Shown piece by piece: positions 18,054 through 26,095 of a stretch of 64,000 nt of DNA; the first letter of the stretch is position 1, and each line of letters starts with the position of its first letter. Origin of the DNA: Albibacillus kandeliae (lineage in GTDB: Bacteria; Pseudomonadota; Alphaproteobacteria; Rhodobacterales; Rhodobacteraceae); NCBI RefSeq assembly GCF_003116585.1, contig NZ_QEHM01000003.1, positions 482,916 through 546,915 on the forward strand, read 5' to 3'. Made by a program: the position numbers and the translations under genes. The notes beneath the pieces are model-generated. The model did not search any database, was not told the origin of the DNA, and worked only from the letters and a program-made list of their open reading frames with translations.

Positions 18054-19565
18054 TCAGGCGCCGAGGCGCGGGATCGGGTGTTGCCCGGTGGCAAAGCCGA
18101 TGTGTTTGGTTTCCATGTAGAATTCGAAGGACCAGTCGCCGCCGTCTCGCCCGATGCCAGAGGCCTTGACCCCGCCGAAGGGGGTCGGCAGGTGGCGGAC
18201 GTTTTCGGAGTTCACCCAGATCATCCCCGCCTCGAGCGCGTTGGTGAAGCGCAGGGCGCGGGTCAGGTCGCTGGTCCAGACATAGCCGGTGAGCCCGTAG
18301 GGGATGTCGTTGGCGATGGCGAGCGCCTGTTCCTCGGTGTCGAAGGTGATGGCGGTGAGGACCGGGCCGAAGATTTCCTCCTGCGCGATGGTCATGTCGT
18401 TGCTGGCGCCGGTGAACAGGGTCGGTGCAACGAACCAGCCGGTGTCACCGATCCGGGCGCCGCCCGCGGCGATGGTCGCCCCGTTCTCGCGCGCGGTGTC
18501 GAAGTAGCTGCAGACCTTGTCGAAGTGGGTCTTGTGGATCAGCGGCCCGACCTCGGTTTTCGGGTCGAGCGGGTGGCCGACCCGGATGCTGTTGACCCGG
18601 GCGGTGAGCTTCTCGAGGAATTGGTCCGCCACGGTCGACTGCACCAGCAGGCGCGAGGACGAGGTGCAGCGCTCGCCGTTCAGCGAGTAGATCATGAAGA
18701 TCGCCGCATCGAGGGCGCGGTCGAGGTCGGCGTCGTCGAAGACCACGACGGGGTTCTTGCCGCCGAGTTCGAAGTGGACCCGTTTCAGGGTGTCCGCCCC
18801 CTGTTTCATGATCATCGAGCCGGTGCGGGATTCGCCGACGAATGCGATGGCCTTGATGTCGGGGTGTTCGGTCAGCGCACGCCCGGCGTCTTCGCCAAAG
18901 CCGTTCACGAGGTTCCAGACCCCCTTGGGCAGGCCCGCCTCTTCGGCGATTTCGACCAGCAGGCGGGCGGTGAGCGGGGAGAATTCCGCCGGTTTGTGGA
19001 CCACCGTGCAGCCCGCCGCCAGCGCCGGGGCGATCTTCCAGGTGGAGAGCATGAAGGGCGTGTTCCAGGGGGTGATCACCCCGACCGGGCCGATCGGCAC
19101 GCGGGTGGTGACGTTCATCAGCGTGGGCGAGGGCAGCATCTGGCCGTCGCGCGCGGCCGGGGCGCGGTCGGCAAAGAAGCGGAAGTTCTCGGCCCCGCGC
19201 AGCGCGGCCTTGGACATGAAGCGCAGCGCCTGCCCGGTGTCCCAGCATTCGCAGAGGGCGATTTCCTCGGCGCGTTCGACGATCAGGTCAGCGACCCGGT
19301 GCAGGATCTTCTTGCGCTCCTTGCCGTCCATCGCGGCCCATGCCGGGAAAGCCTGTTTCGCGGCGCGGGCGGCGGCGTCGATATCGGCCGCATCGCTGCG
19401 CGCCACCTTGCAGATGTGGCTTTCGTCCACCGGGGTGGCGTTGTCGAAGGTGGCGCCGGAGAGCGCCGGGCGGGCCTCGCCGGCGATGTGGTTCAGCACG
19501 CCGTCACGGCGGAACCGTTCGAGGTAGCCGGACAGTTTGTCGAGGTTGGACTGGAGGTCGCTCAT
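18054..19565 (-). CDS. hpaE: 5-carboxymethyl-2-hydroxymuconate semialdehyde dehydrogenase HpaE
   Basis: A 503-residue NAD-dependent aldehyde dehydrogenase oxidising the ring-cleavage semialdehyde formed by HpaD. Glu266 in FELGGKNPVVVFDD and Cys300 in NGERCTSSSRLL are the general base and nucleophile. PWNTPFMLSTWKIAPALAAG and the C-terminal PFGGVKASGIGRDGG are typical of the HpaE branch. Its ATG overlaps the stop of hpaF (ATGA), so both are translationally coupled as the head of the operon. The assignment rests on sequence plus context between hpaF and hpaD. Confidence 0.95.
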   Translation of the reverse strand: MSDLQSNLDKLSGYLERFRRDGVLNHIAGEARPALSGATFDNATPVDESHICKVARSDAADIDAAARAAKQAFPAWAAMDGKERKKILHRVADLIVERAEEIALCECWDTGQALRFMSKAALRGAENFRFFADRAPAARDGQMLPSPTLMNVTTRVPIGPVGVITPWNTPFMLSTWKIAPALAAGCTVVHKPAEFSPLTARLLVEIAEEAGLPKGVWNLVNGFGEDAGRALTEHPDIKAIAFVGESRTGSMIMKQGADTLKRVHFELGGKNPVVVFDDADLDRALDAAIFMIYSLNGERCTSSSRLLVQSTVADQFLEKLTARVNSIRVGHPLDPKTEVGPLIHKTHFDKVCSYFDTARENGATIAAGGARIGDTGWFVAPTLFTGASNDMTIAQEEIFGPVLTAITFDTEEQALAIANDIPYGLTGYVWTSDLTRALRFTNALEAGMIWVNSENVRHLPTPFGGVKASGIGRDGGDWSFEFYMETKHIGFATGQHPIPRLGA

Positions 19566-19954
19566 TCGGGTCGGCCTTTCAGATGGTCGCGGATGGTGCC
19601 TGTCTTGGGCGAGAGGTCGGGGTCGATGTCGCGCATCTCGAAGGAGAGGGCGATGGAGTGGCGGGCCATGGCCGGGGCGAGGAAGGCCTCGGCGGCGGCG
19701 AAGACATGGGCCGTCGCGGCCTTGCGGGTGGCAAGTTCGCGGCCGCCGCGCAGGCGCAGCGAGATGTCGATGTAGCCGTGGGCCGGGTCGCCGTCGGCGA
19801 TGGAGACGTGATCGGCCCGGAACGCCCGCACCCGGACCCCTGCCAGCGGCAGCACTCCGGTCTCGATGGCGGCCCGGCGCAGCACGTCGCAGAAGGCGGC
19901 CATGTCCACGCGATCCTCCATGTTTGCCGAGTAGTCCACGACAATGTGTGGCAC
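19562..19954 (-). CDS. hpaF: 5-carboxymethyl-2-hydroxymuconate delta-isomerase HpaF
   Basis: A 130-residue CHMI-family enzyme of the tautomerase superfamily, with the start PHIVVDYSANMEDRVD. Pro2 (after Met removal) is the expected catalytic base. It isomerises 5-carboxymethyl-2-hydroxymuconate before decarboxylation. It is the first gene of the hpa operon, overlaps hpaE by 4 nt, and is divergent from the regulator hpaR over a 118-bp gap that contains a 22-bp palindrome. Length matches the family (about 125-130). Confidence 0.93.
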   Translation of the reverse strand: MPHIVVDYSANMEDRVDMAAFCDVLRRAAIETGVLPLAGVRVRAFRADHVSIADGDPAHGYIDISLRLRGGRELATRKAATAHVFAAAEAFLAPAMARHSIALSFEMRDIDPDLSPKTGTIRDHLKGRPE

Positions 19955-19975
19955 GGCGAATCCCCTCTTTCCAAA

Positions 19976-19997
19976 ACTACTTAACGTGTTTACTAGT
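19976..19997. promoter_or_regulatory. Candidate HpaR operator (22-bp palindrome)
   Basis: ACTACTTAACGTGTTTACTA followed by GT pairs at 8 of 11 symmetric positions (ACTA...TAGT outer arms, AAC..GTT inner arms). It sits 22 nt upstream of the hpaF start, in the AT-rich divergent gap with hpaR. MarR-family regulators bind palindromes of this size. Position makes it the best operator candidate; binding is inferred. Confidence 0.6.
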
Positions 19998-20072
19998 GGT
20001 ACTTATGCACTGTCAACAGATCCGCTATGCAAAAAGATTGCACAAAACCCTGACTTCGGCAAAAACTGATCC

Positions 20073-20504
20073 ATGACCAAGCGATCCACATCCACAGCCA
20101 GGTCCCTTCCCATCGCTCTGCTGAGGGCGCGGGAGAAGGTCATGTCGCCCATTCGGGGCATGCTGGCCGACGTCGGGCTCACCGAACAGCAATGGCGCGT
20201 GTTGCGCGTTCTCGAGGAGGAGGGGCCGATGGAGCCCACCCGGATCTCGGATCTCGCCTGCCTGCTGCTGCCGAGCCTGACCCGGATCCTGCAGCGGCTG
20301 GAAGAGAAGAAACTGATTCAGCGCAAGCCCGACAAGGCGGACCGGCGGCGGCAGATCGTCAAGATCACGCCGATCGGCGTGCAGATGATCGACGCCAACC
20401 TCGAGGCCAACCTGCAGGCGCTGGAAGGGGTTCGCACCCGCATGGGGCGCGACCGTTACGACCTGCTGCTGGACCTGCTGAACGAACTCGACGAACAGGG
20501 CTGA
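20073..20504 (+). CDS. hpaR: Homoprotocatechuate operon regulator HpaR (MarR family)
   Basis: A 143-residue MarR-family winged-helix protein. The HpaR-type N-terminus RSLPIALLRAREKVMSPIR precedes the DNA-binding core LTEQQWRVLRVLEEEGPMEP...LLLPSLTRILQRLEEKKLIQR and the wing DKADRRRQIVKITP. In enteric bacteria HpaR represses the hpa meta-cleavage operon and is released by homoprotocatechuate or 4-hydroxyphenylacetate. Here it is divergent from the seven-gene hpa operon, consistent with that role and with autoregulation through the palindrome at 19976-19997. Confidence 0.93.
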   Translation: MTKRSTSTARSLPIALLRAREKVMSPIRGMLADVGLTEQQWRVLRVLEEEGPMEPTRISDLACLLLPSLTRILQRLEEKKLIQRKPDKADRRRQIVKITPIGVQMIDANLEANLQALEGVRTRMGRDRYDLLLDLLNELDEQG

Positions 20505-20625
20505 CCCGCCGCCTCCGGCGGGCTGCTGCCGGCGGCGCGCAGAGAGTGCGGCGGGCGTTGTCCCTGCCTGCGGTTGCGCTAGAGTTGTGCCAAAGAAACC
20601 GGGCAAGGCAGCAGGGACAGGCATC

Positions 20626-21765
20626 ATGGGCATTTCACGCAGGACGATTCTCCTTGGGCTGGCGGGAACCGCGCTGGCCTCGTGCGGGGGCGGCGTATCG
20701 GCGCCCGCTCCCGGCGCGAGCTATCGGGTCGTGCGCAACGCGGGTTACGACGACTGGGTGCGTGGGTTCCGGTCGCGGGCGGCGTCCGGCGGGATCTCTG
20801 CCAGCACCCTCGACCGCGCGTTCCAGGGCGCGGGCTACATGCCCGAGGTGGTCGAGAAGGACCGCAACCAGACCGAATTCAGCCGCACGCTGGAGGACTA
20901 CCTGGCCATCGCCGCCTCGGACGAGCGGGTCAGCAAGGGCCGCGCGGCGCTGGCGCGGCATCGCTCGACCCTGAGCGCCATCGAGTCGCGCTACGGGGTG
21001 CCCGCGAATGTCGTCACCGCGGTCTGGGGCCTTGAGAGCTATTACGGCGAGCGGCGCGGCGACGTGCCGGTGATCTCGGCCACCTCGACGCTGGCCTATG
21101 ACGGGCGGCGGGGAGCGTTCTTCGAGAAGCAGCTGATGGCCGCGCTGAAGATCCTTCAGAACGGCGATGTGAGCGCGGGCAACATGACCGGCAGCTGGGC
21201 GGGTGCCATGGGGCACACCCAGTTCATCCCGACGACCTACCTGGCCTACGCAGTGGATTTCACCGGCGATGGGCGGCGCGACATCTGGTCGGAGGATCCG
21301 ACTGACTCGCTGGCGTCGACGGCGGCCTACCTCAGCGCCTCGGGCTGGGCGCGGGGGCAGACATGGGGCGGCGAGGTCGGGTCGGCCGCCGCGTCTTCGG
21401 GGACGCCGGAGGCGGTGATCCAGCCGCAGGTGCCGGGGCCGAGGTTCGCCGTGTTCCGGAACTTCCGGGTGATCAAGCGCTACAACAACTCCGACAGCTA
21501 TGCGCTGGGGGTCGGGCATCTGGCCGACCGGATCGCCGGGGGCGGGCCGCTGAAGACCGGCTTTGGACCGGACGCCAACGGCATGACCATCGACGACCGC
21601 AAGGAGCTGCAGAAACGGCTGACGGCGCGCGGCTTCGACACCGAGGGATCGGACGGGGTAATCGGGCCGAAGTCGAAGTCGGCCATCGCCGCCTACCAGC
21701 GGAGCATCGGGCTGACGGCGACCGGCGAGCCCTCGGTGGACCTTCTGCGGCGTCTGGGCGGCTGA
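20626..21765 (+). CDS. Lytic murein transglycosylase (MltB/SLT_2 family), lipoprotein
   Basis: A 379-residue membrane-bound lytic transglycosylase cleaving the MurNAc-GlcNAc bond of peptidoglycan. The N-terminus (MGISRRTILLGLAGTALASC) has a twin-arginine-like start and a lipobox with Cys20. The SLT_2 domain spans about 40-300 with catalytic Glu137 in VWGLESYYGERRG and the MltB motif GSWAGAMGHTQFIPTTYL. A PG_binding_1 domain closes the protein (about 318-378). The ATG at 20626 begins at the signal; an in-frame GTG at 20587 would place 13 residues before it. A paralogue with the same order lies at 37300-38661. Confidence 0.94.
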   Translation: MGISRRTILLGLAGTALASCGGGVSAPAPGASYRVVRNAGYDDWVRGFRSRAASGGISASTLDRAFQGAGYMPEVVEKDRNQTEFSRTLEDYLAIAASDERVSKGRAALARHRSTLSAIESRYGVPANVVTAVWGLESYYGERRGDVPVISATSTLAYDGRRGAFFEKQLMAALKILQNGDVSAGNMTGSWAGAMGHTQFIPTTYLAYAVDFTGDGRRDIWSEDPTDSLASTAAYLSASGWARGQTWGGEVGSAAASSGTPEAVIQPQVPGPRFAVFRNFRVIKRYNNSDSYALGVGHLADRIAGGGPLKTGFGPDANGMTIDDRKELQKRLTARGFDTEGSDGVIGPKSKSAIAAYQRSIGLTATGEPSVDLLRRLGG

Positions 21766-21823
21766 GCTTTCTTCGTTTCGTCTGAATGGCTTGCGGGCCT
21801 TCTGGCCCGGGGTTCTGCTCGCC

Positions 21824-21851
21824 CGTTATTTAACATTTACGTTAAATAACG
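21824..21851. promoter_or_regulatory. Operator-like perfect inverted repeat upstream of arsR-type gene
   Basis: Two 11-bp arms, CGTTATTTAAC and GTTAAATAACG, are exact reverse complements separated by ATTTAC. They lie 19 nt before the ATG of the ArsR-family gene, in an AT-rich island within very GC-rich DNA. ArsR-family repressors typically bind AT-rich imperfect dyads at their own promoters, so autoregulation is likely. Confidence 0.75.
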
Positions 21852-21870
21852 AATCAGCTAAGTTGATCGT

Positions 21871-22197
21871 ATGATCAAGCTGACGAAAACCTTTGCCGCC
21901 CTTGCCGACCCGACCCGCCTCAGGATGGTGGAGCGGCTGATGGGAGAGGGTGAACTGCCTGCCGGTGACCTCGTGTCCGATTTCGAGATGTCTGGCCCTG
22001 CGATCTCGCGCCACCTGAAGGTGCTGCGCGAGGCCGGGCTGGTCTCGCAGCGGGCGGTGGGCACGCACCGGTACTACGCCGTCCGCCCTGAGGCGATGCG
22101 GGCGATATCGAACTGGACCATGGATCACCGCGCGTTCTGGGCCGAGAGCCTCGACCGGCTGGACAGCCTGCTTGCGCTGGATCCCGAGGAGGACTGA
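21871..22197 (+). CDS. ArsR-family winged-helix regulator
   Basis: A 108-residue ArsR/SmtB-fold regulator. The helix-turn-helix covers about 8-80 with FAALADPTRLRMVERLMGEG, AISRHLKVLREAGLVSQR and the wing GTHRYYAV. The metal-binding CVC motif of arsenic or cadmium sensors is absent, so it belongs to the non-metal branch often paired with SRPBCC proteins. It is followed after 3 nt by an SRPBCC (AHSA1-like) gene, forming a common regulator-effector pair. Its promoter carries a perfect 11+11 bp dyad that is probably its own operator. Confidence 0.9.
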   Translation: MIKLTKTFAALADPTRLRMVERLMGEGELPAGDLVSDFEMSGPAISRHLKVLREAGLVSQRAVGTHRYYAVRPEAMRAISNWTMDHRAFWAESLDRLDSLLALDPEED

Positions 22198-22200
22198 ACG

Positions 22201-22671
22201 ATGAAAGACACCCATGACGCCGATTTCATTCGCGACTACCCGGTGACGGTCGACCGACTGTGGAAGGCCGTGACCGACCCTGCCGAACTGGTCAGGTGGT
22301 TTGGCCCCGAAGGGGTCTACCTGCGCCATTGCGACATGGATTTCACCCGGGAAGGGCCCTGGGTGGTCGAGATGATCGGACGCGAGAGCGGGAACCTGTT
22401 CAAGAACTCGGGGCAGGTGACCCACGTCCGTCCGCCGCACGACGGGCAAGGCTCGGTCGGGTTCACCTGGGCCTGGCACGACGACCGCGATGTGCGGGGC
22501 GTCGAGAGCCACGTGACCTTTACCGTCGAGAAGACGATGACCGGTGCGCGGCTCACGCTGAGCCACCGGCAGTTGCCGAGCGTCGAAGCGGTGCAGAGCC
22601 ACACCAAGGGCTGGCTGTCGACCCTGCGCCAGCTGGATCGCTACATCGAGAGCGCGGCGAAAGCCGCCTGA
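22201..22671 (+). CDS. SRPBCC (AHSA1/CalC-like) domain protein
   Basis: A 156-residue START-like domain with the typical opening FIRDYPVTVDRLWKAVTDPAELVRWFGPEG and the later GQVTHVRPPH...GFTWAWHDD and terminal KGWLSTLRQLDRYIE. Such proteins have a hydrophobic ligand cavity; those adjacent to ArsR regulators have no established substrate. The start lies 3 nt downstream of the ArsR stop, so they are cotranscribed. A YCII-domain gene follows 56 nt later on the same strand, giving a three-gene module. Confidence 0.88.
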   Translation: MKDTHDADFIRDYPVTVDRLWKAVTDPAELVRWFGPEGVYLRHCDMDFTREGPWVVEMIGRESGNLFKNSGQVTHVRPPHDGQGSVGFTWAWHDDRDVRGVESHVTFTVEKTMTGARLTLSHRQLPSVEAVQSHTKGWLSTLRQLDRYIESAAKAA

Positions 22672-22727
22672 GCGGAATTGGCGCATGGGGGCGCATGTCG
22701 CGCCGCACGCCGACCAAGGAGGAACAG

Positions 22728-23039
22728 ATGTCCCAGTTTCTATTCGTCTACCATATCACGCGACAACCCGACCCCGAGCACATGGAAGAGGGCCTTGCCG
22801 CCTGGCGGAAGTGGATGAGCGACCACAGCGCCGCCCTTGTCGACCCCGGCCATCCCGTGGGCAAGTCGACGACGGTCACACCGGAGGGCATCGTCGACAA
22901 CGGCGGATCGAACCCGACGGCGGGCTATTCCATCGTCGAGGCCAAGGACCTCGCCGCGGCCTGCGAGATCGCCAAGCAAAACCCGATGGTCACCGGCGGT
23001 GGCGGCACCATCGAGATTGCCGGTATCGTGCAGATGTAG
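22728..23039 (+). CDS. YCII-related domain protein
   Basis: A 103-residue protein with a YCII-like ferredoxin-fold domain, read from MSQFLFVYHITRQPDPEHM to the final IVQM. The ATG at 22728 is preceded by a strong AAGGAGGA site at 22716-22723. YCII-related proteins are suggested to be small-molecule-binding or enzymatic domains and are often found next to SRPBCC genes and sigma factors. Here it is third in the ArsR-SRPBCC-YCII row. It converges on the asparaginase gene, whose stop lies 8 nt away. The conserved His-Asp pair typical of YCII is not obvious, so function is open. Confidence 0.85.
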   Translation: MSQFLFVYHITRQPDPEHMEEGLAAWRKWMSDHSAALVDPGHPVGKSTTVTPEGIVDNGGSNPTAGYSIVEAKDLAAACEIAKQNPMVTGGGGTIEIAGIVQM

Positions 23040-23047
23040 GCGCGGCC

Positions 23048-24052
23048 TCAGATCGGACGGCGCAATTCCTGGACGGCGCGGATCGACCCGGTGTCGATGC
23101 CGCGCCGGTTCAGTTGGGGCACATCCAGATAGGCCCGGGCCGCCGGATGGGCCGGGTCGAGCACGCCCATCGCCACCAGCAGCGCGGTGATGGCGCACTC
23201 GCTGGCGCGGGTGGCGCCATCGACGATCTTCAGGGCAACGCCCAGCTTGCGCTCGGGCAGGATGGCGATGAACACCGCTTCGGCGCCGGTCTTGACCGCC
23301 GCCTTGCCGCCCATCGCCCGCATCAACGCGGTACAGGACCGCCCCTCGCCCGCGACCAGTTCAGGATGCTGCATCATCGCCTCGACCAGACGCGCCGCGC
23401 CCTGGCTTTGCAGGTCCCCCCGGTCGCCCGCCGAGGCGAACCACGCCATCGACCGCGCCATGCCGTGAACCGTGGTGGCGAAGTTGGGCGCCGAGCAGCC
23501 GTCGATGCCGTAGGTCGGGCTGTCTTCGCCGGTGGTTTCCTCGAAGGCGGCAAGGCAGGCCTGCTGCACCGGGTGGTCGATTTCGACGTATTCAGGGCCT
23601 GCGCCCATGTACTGCGAGAGGGTCAGGAAGCCCGAGTGCTTGCCCGAGCAGTTGTTGTGCATCTGGCAGGGCTTGGTGTCGGAGCACAGCAGTTCGCGCA
23701 TTGCTGGTTCGTCGCCCGGCACCTGCGGACCGCAGCGGAAATCGTCATCGGTCAGGCCAAGCTGGCTCAGCCACGCCTGCACCCGGTCGGTATGGATCTT
23801 TGCCCCGTTGTGCGAGGCACAGGACAGGGCGAGCTGTTCGCTGGTCAGGCCGTAGCGGTCGGCCGCGCCGGAACTCAGCAGCGGCAGCGCCTGAATCATC
23901 TTGGCGGAGGAACGCGGGTAGATCACCGCCTGCGGGTCGCCCCACGACGCCACGATCTGGCCGGAGGCATCGCAGACCACCGCATGTCCGAGATGAAAGC
24001 TCTCCAGCAGCGTGCCGCGCCAGACTTCGACCATGGGAACCGCACCGGTCAT
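23048..24052 (-). CDS. L-asparaginase II family (rhizobial-type asparaginase)
   Basis: A 334-residue protein of the Asparaginase_II family represented by the Rhizobium etli inducible enzyme, unrelated in fold to AnsA/AnsB. Typical segments are VEVWRGTLLESFHLGHAVV, the Ser-Ser-Ala-Lys motif YPRSSAKMIQALPLL, ALSCASHNG, CSGKHSGFL and YGIDGCSAPNF. It would hydrolyse asparagine to aspartate and ammonia in the cytoplasm. It starts at an ATG at 24052, divergent from the IalB-type gene, and ends convergent with the YCII gene. Whether asparagine is the true substrate is inferred from the family. Confidence 0.9.
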   Translation of the reverse strand: MTGAVPMVEVWRGTLLESFHLGHAVVCDASGQIVASWGDPQAVIYPRSSAKMIQALPLLSSGAADRYGLTSEQLALSCASHNGAKIHTDRVQAWLSQLGLTDDDFRCGPQVPGDEPAMRELLCSDTKPCQMHNNCSGKHSGFLTLSQYMGAGPEYVEIDHPVQQACLAAFEETTGEDSPTYGIDGCSAPNFATTVHGMARSMAWFASAGDRGDLQSQGAARLVEAMMQHPELVAGEGRSCTALMRAMGGKAAVKTGAEAVFIAILPERKLGVALKIVDGATRASECAITALLVAMGVLDPAHPAARAYLDVPQLNRRGIDTGSIRAVQELRRPI

Positions 24053-24220
24053 ATCTTACCTCACTTCTTGGCGAATTCCTGCCAATCGCCCTTTCGCCCG
24101 TGGCGCAAATTACGTTAGTGTGTCTATGTCGGCAAGCGATAGGCGCGCCTGGAAAACAGCTTGGCAAAAGCGTTGGCGCCCGATGGTATTGAGGTGAAGG
24201 ACAGTCTGGAGGCTGGACGA

Positions 24221-24784
24221 ATGGGATCGAAACTCGCCCGCGCAACTGCGGGCCTGTGTCTGGCCATGATGGCCGCAACAACGGTAAACGCACAATCCGC
24301 GAGTACGAACAGGGTCGCCGCCAAGACCGACTGGAGCGTGTTCGTGGAGGCGGATCCGACCGAATGCTGGAGCGTTTCGGCTCCGAAGGAAACCGTCAAC
24401 ACCCGTGACGGGCGCGTTGTTGCCGTTCAGCGCGGCGATATCCTGCTGATGGTCTTCTATCGCCCGAATGCGGGCGTGAACGGTCAGGTGACCTTCACCG
24501 GCGGTTATCCCTTTGCGGACGGGTCCACCGTGACCCTGACCGTGGGCGATACCGAGTACGAGCTGTTCACCGAGAACCAGCGCGACGCCAAGTCCGGCGA
24601 GATGGTTGGCTGGGCATGGCCGGCGACCCCGGCGGACGATGCCAAGATCATCACCGCGATGAAACGTGGCACCGATGCGGTGCTGGCCGCCCGGTCGAGC
24701 CGTGGCACCCAGACCAAGGACACCTTCTCGCTGCTGGGCTTTACCGCCGCGGTCGAGGATGCCGAGAAGCGCTGTTCCAGCTAG
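24221..24784 (+). CDS. Invasion-associated locus B (IalB) family protein, exported
   Basis: A 187-residue protein with a signal peptide (GSKLARATAGLCLAMMAATTVNAQ, cleavage about residue 25). The mature part matches IalB-type proteins: TDWSVFVEADPTECWSVSAP with a conserved Cys, then a beta-rich core GRVVAVQRGDILLMVFYRP and a C-terminal Cys (EKRCSS) that may pair with it. The family was named from Bartonella but is widespread in free-living alphaproteobacteria, where its function is unknown. The ATG at 24221 is chosen because the signal begins there; an in-frame codon at 24161 would bury it. It stands 125 nt before rlmN. Confidence 0.87.
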   Translation: MGSKLARATAGLCLAMMAATTVNAQSASTNRVAAKTDWSVFVEADPTECWSVSAPKETVNTRDGRVVAVQRGDILLMVFYRPNAGVNGQVTFTGGYPFADGSTVTLTVGDTEYELFTENQRDAKSGEMVGWAWPATPADDAKIITAMKRGTDAVLAARSSRGTQTKDTFSLLGFTAAVEDAEKRCSS

Positions 24785-24845
24785 GGAACGGCGCCGGCAG
24801 GCCTGCGGATAGGGCTGCGACAAAGTCGACCGGGAAAGGTTTCTT

Positions 24846-24873
24846 TTGAAACACGGGCCGAATCCTATATAGG
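24846..24873 (+). promoter_or_regulatory. Putative sigma-70-type promoter of rlmN
   Basis: TTGAAA (24846-24851) is followed after 16 bp by TATAGG (24868-24873), 37 nt before the rlmN start, in a locally AT-rich stretch containing the palindrome CCTATATAGG. Assignment is by eye only. Confidence 0.35.
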
Positions 24874-24909
24874 AGCGGTCTGTTACCCATTTTTCGGAAC
24901 CCGTACGCC

Positions 24910-26091
24910 ATGTCTGTCAAGGCACCGATCACTCAGGACGTTGTCACGATCCCCCGGAAACTGCCGGAGGGGCTGGTGAATCTCGTCGGCCTGACCCGGC
25001 CCGCCATGCGCGAGGCCCTGCTGGCAATCGGCACCCCCGAGAAGCAGGCCAAGATGCGGGTCGGCCAGATCTGGCAGTGGATCTACCAGTGGGGCGTTCG
25101 CGACTTCGACGCGATGACGAACCTTGCCAAGGACTATCGCGCCAAGCTGGCCGAGCATTTCGTGATCGAGATCCCCGAGGTGGTGTCCAGGCAGGTCAGC
25201 AATGACGGCACCCGCAAGTACCTTGTCCGCATCGCGGGCGGGCACGAGGTCGAGGTGGTCTATATCCCCGAGGAAGATCGCGGCACGCTCTGCGTCTCCT
25301 CGCAGGTGGGGTGCACCCTGACCTGTTCGTTCTGCCACACCGGCACGCAGAAGCTGGTGCGCAACCTGACCGCGGGCGAGATCGTCGGGCAGGTGATGAT
25401 GGCGCGCGACGACCTTGGCGAATGGCCCGAGCGCGGCGCGCCCAAGGACGAGACGCGGCTGCTGTCGAACATCGTGCTGATGGGCATGGGCGAGCCGCTC
25501 TACAACTTCGAGAACGTGCGCGACGCGATGAAGATCGCGATGGACGCCGAGGGCATCCAGCTTTCGCGGCGTCGCATCACGCTGTCGACTTCGGGCGTGG
25601 TGCCCGAGATTGCCCGCACCGCCGAGGAAATCGGCTGCCAACTGGCGATCTCGTTCCACGCCACCACGGACGAGACCCGCGACATCCTCGTGCCGATCAA
25701 CAAGCGCTGGAACATCGAAGAGCTGCTGCAGGCGCTCAAGACCTATCCGAAGGTGTCGAACTCGGAGCGGATCACGTTTGAGTACGTGATGCTGAAGGGT
25801 GTGAACGATACGGACGAGGACGCGCACCGGCTAATCAAGCTGATCAAGGACAATGGCATCCCGGCCAAGATCAACCTGATCCCCTTTAACGAATGGCCCG
25901 GCGCGCCCTATCAGCGGTCGTCCAACAACCGCATCCGCGCCTTTGCCGACATCATCTACAAGGCCGGCTATGCCTCGCCCATCCGCACACCGCGCGGCGA
26001 GGACATCATGGCGGCCTGTGGTCAGCTGAAGTCGGCGACCGAGCGCGCCCGCAAGTCCCGCCGTCAGATCGAGGCCGAAGCGGGGCTCTGA
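24910..26091 (+). CDS. rlmN: 23S rRNA (adenine-2503-C2)-methyltransferase RlmN
   Basis: A 393-residue radical-SAM enzyme methylating A2503 of 23S rRNA and A37 of some tRNAs. The cluster-binding CxxxCxxC motif is at Cys135, Cys139 and Cys142 ([12 protein letters not shown]). The methylation cysteine is in the C-terminal AACGQL (Cys370). [14 protein letters not shown] and [12 protein letters not shown] are SAM-binding and radical-SAM core segments. The length matches alphaproteobacterial RlmN. It is followed after 4 nt by a thioredoxin-fold gene on the same strand, but functional linkage is not evident. Confidence 0.97.
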   Translation: MSVKAPITQDVVTIPRKLPEGLVNLVGLTRPAMREALLAIGTPEKQAKMRVGQIWQWIYQWGVRDFDAMTNLAKDYRAKLAEHFVIEIPEVVSRQVSNDGTRKYLVRIAGGHEVEVVYIPEEDRGTLCVSSQVGCTLTCSFCHTGTQKLVRNLTAGEIVGQVMMARDDLGEWPERGAPKDETRLLSNIVLMGMGEPLYNFENVRDAMKIAMDAEGIQLSRRRITLSTSGVVPEIARTAEEIGCQLAISFHATTDETRDILVPINKRWNIEELLQALKTYPKVSNSERITFEYVMLKGVNDTDEDAHRLIKLIKDNGIPAKINLIPFNEWPGAPYQRSSNNRIRAFADIIYKAGYASPIRTPRGEDIMAACGQLKSATERARKSRRQIEAEAGL

Positions 26092-26095
26092 TCCG

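Noticed and set aside
20505-20522. CCCGCC/GGCGGG hairpin after hpaR, considered as a terminator
   Set aside because: The stem is short and no T-tract follows; too weak to list as a feature.
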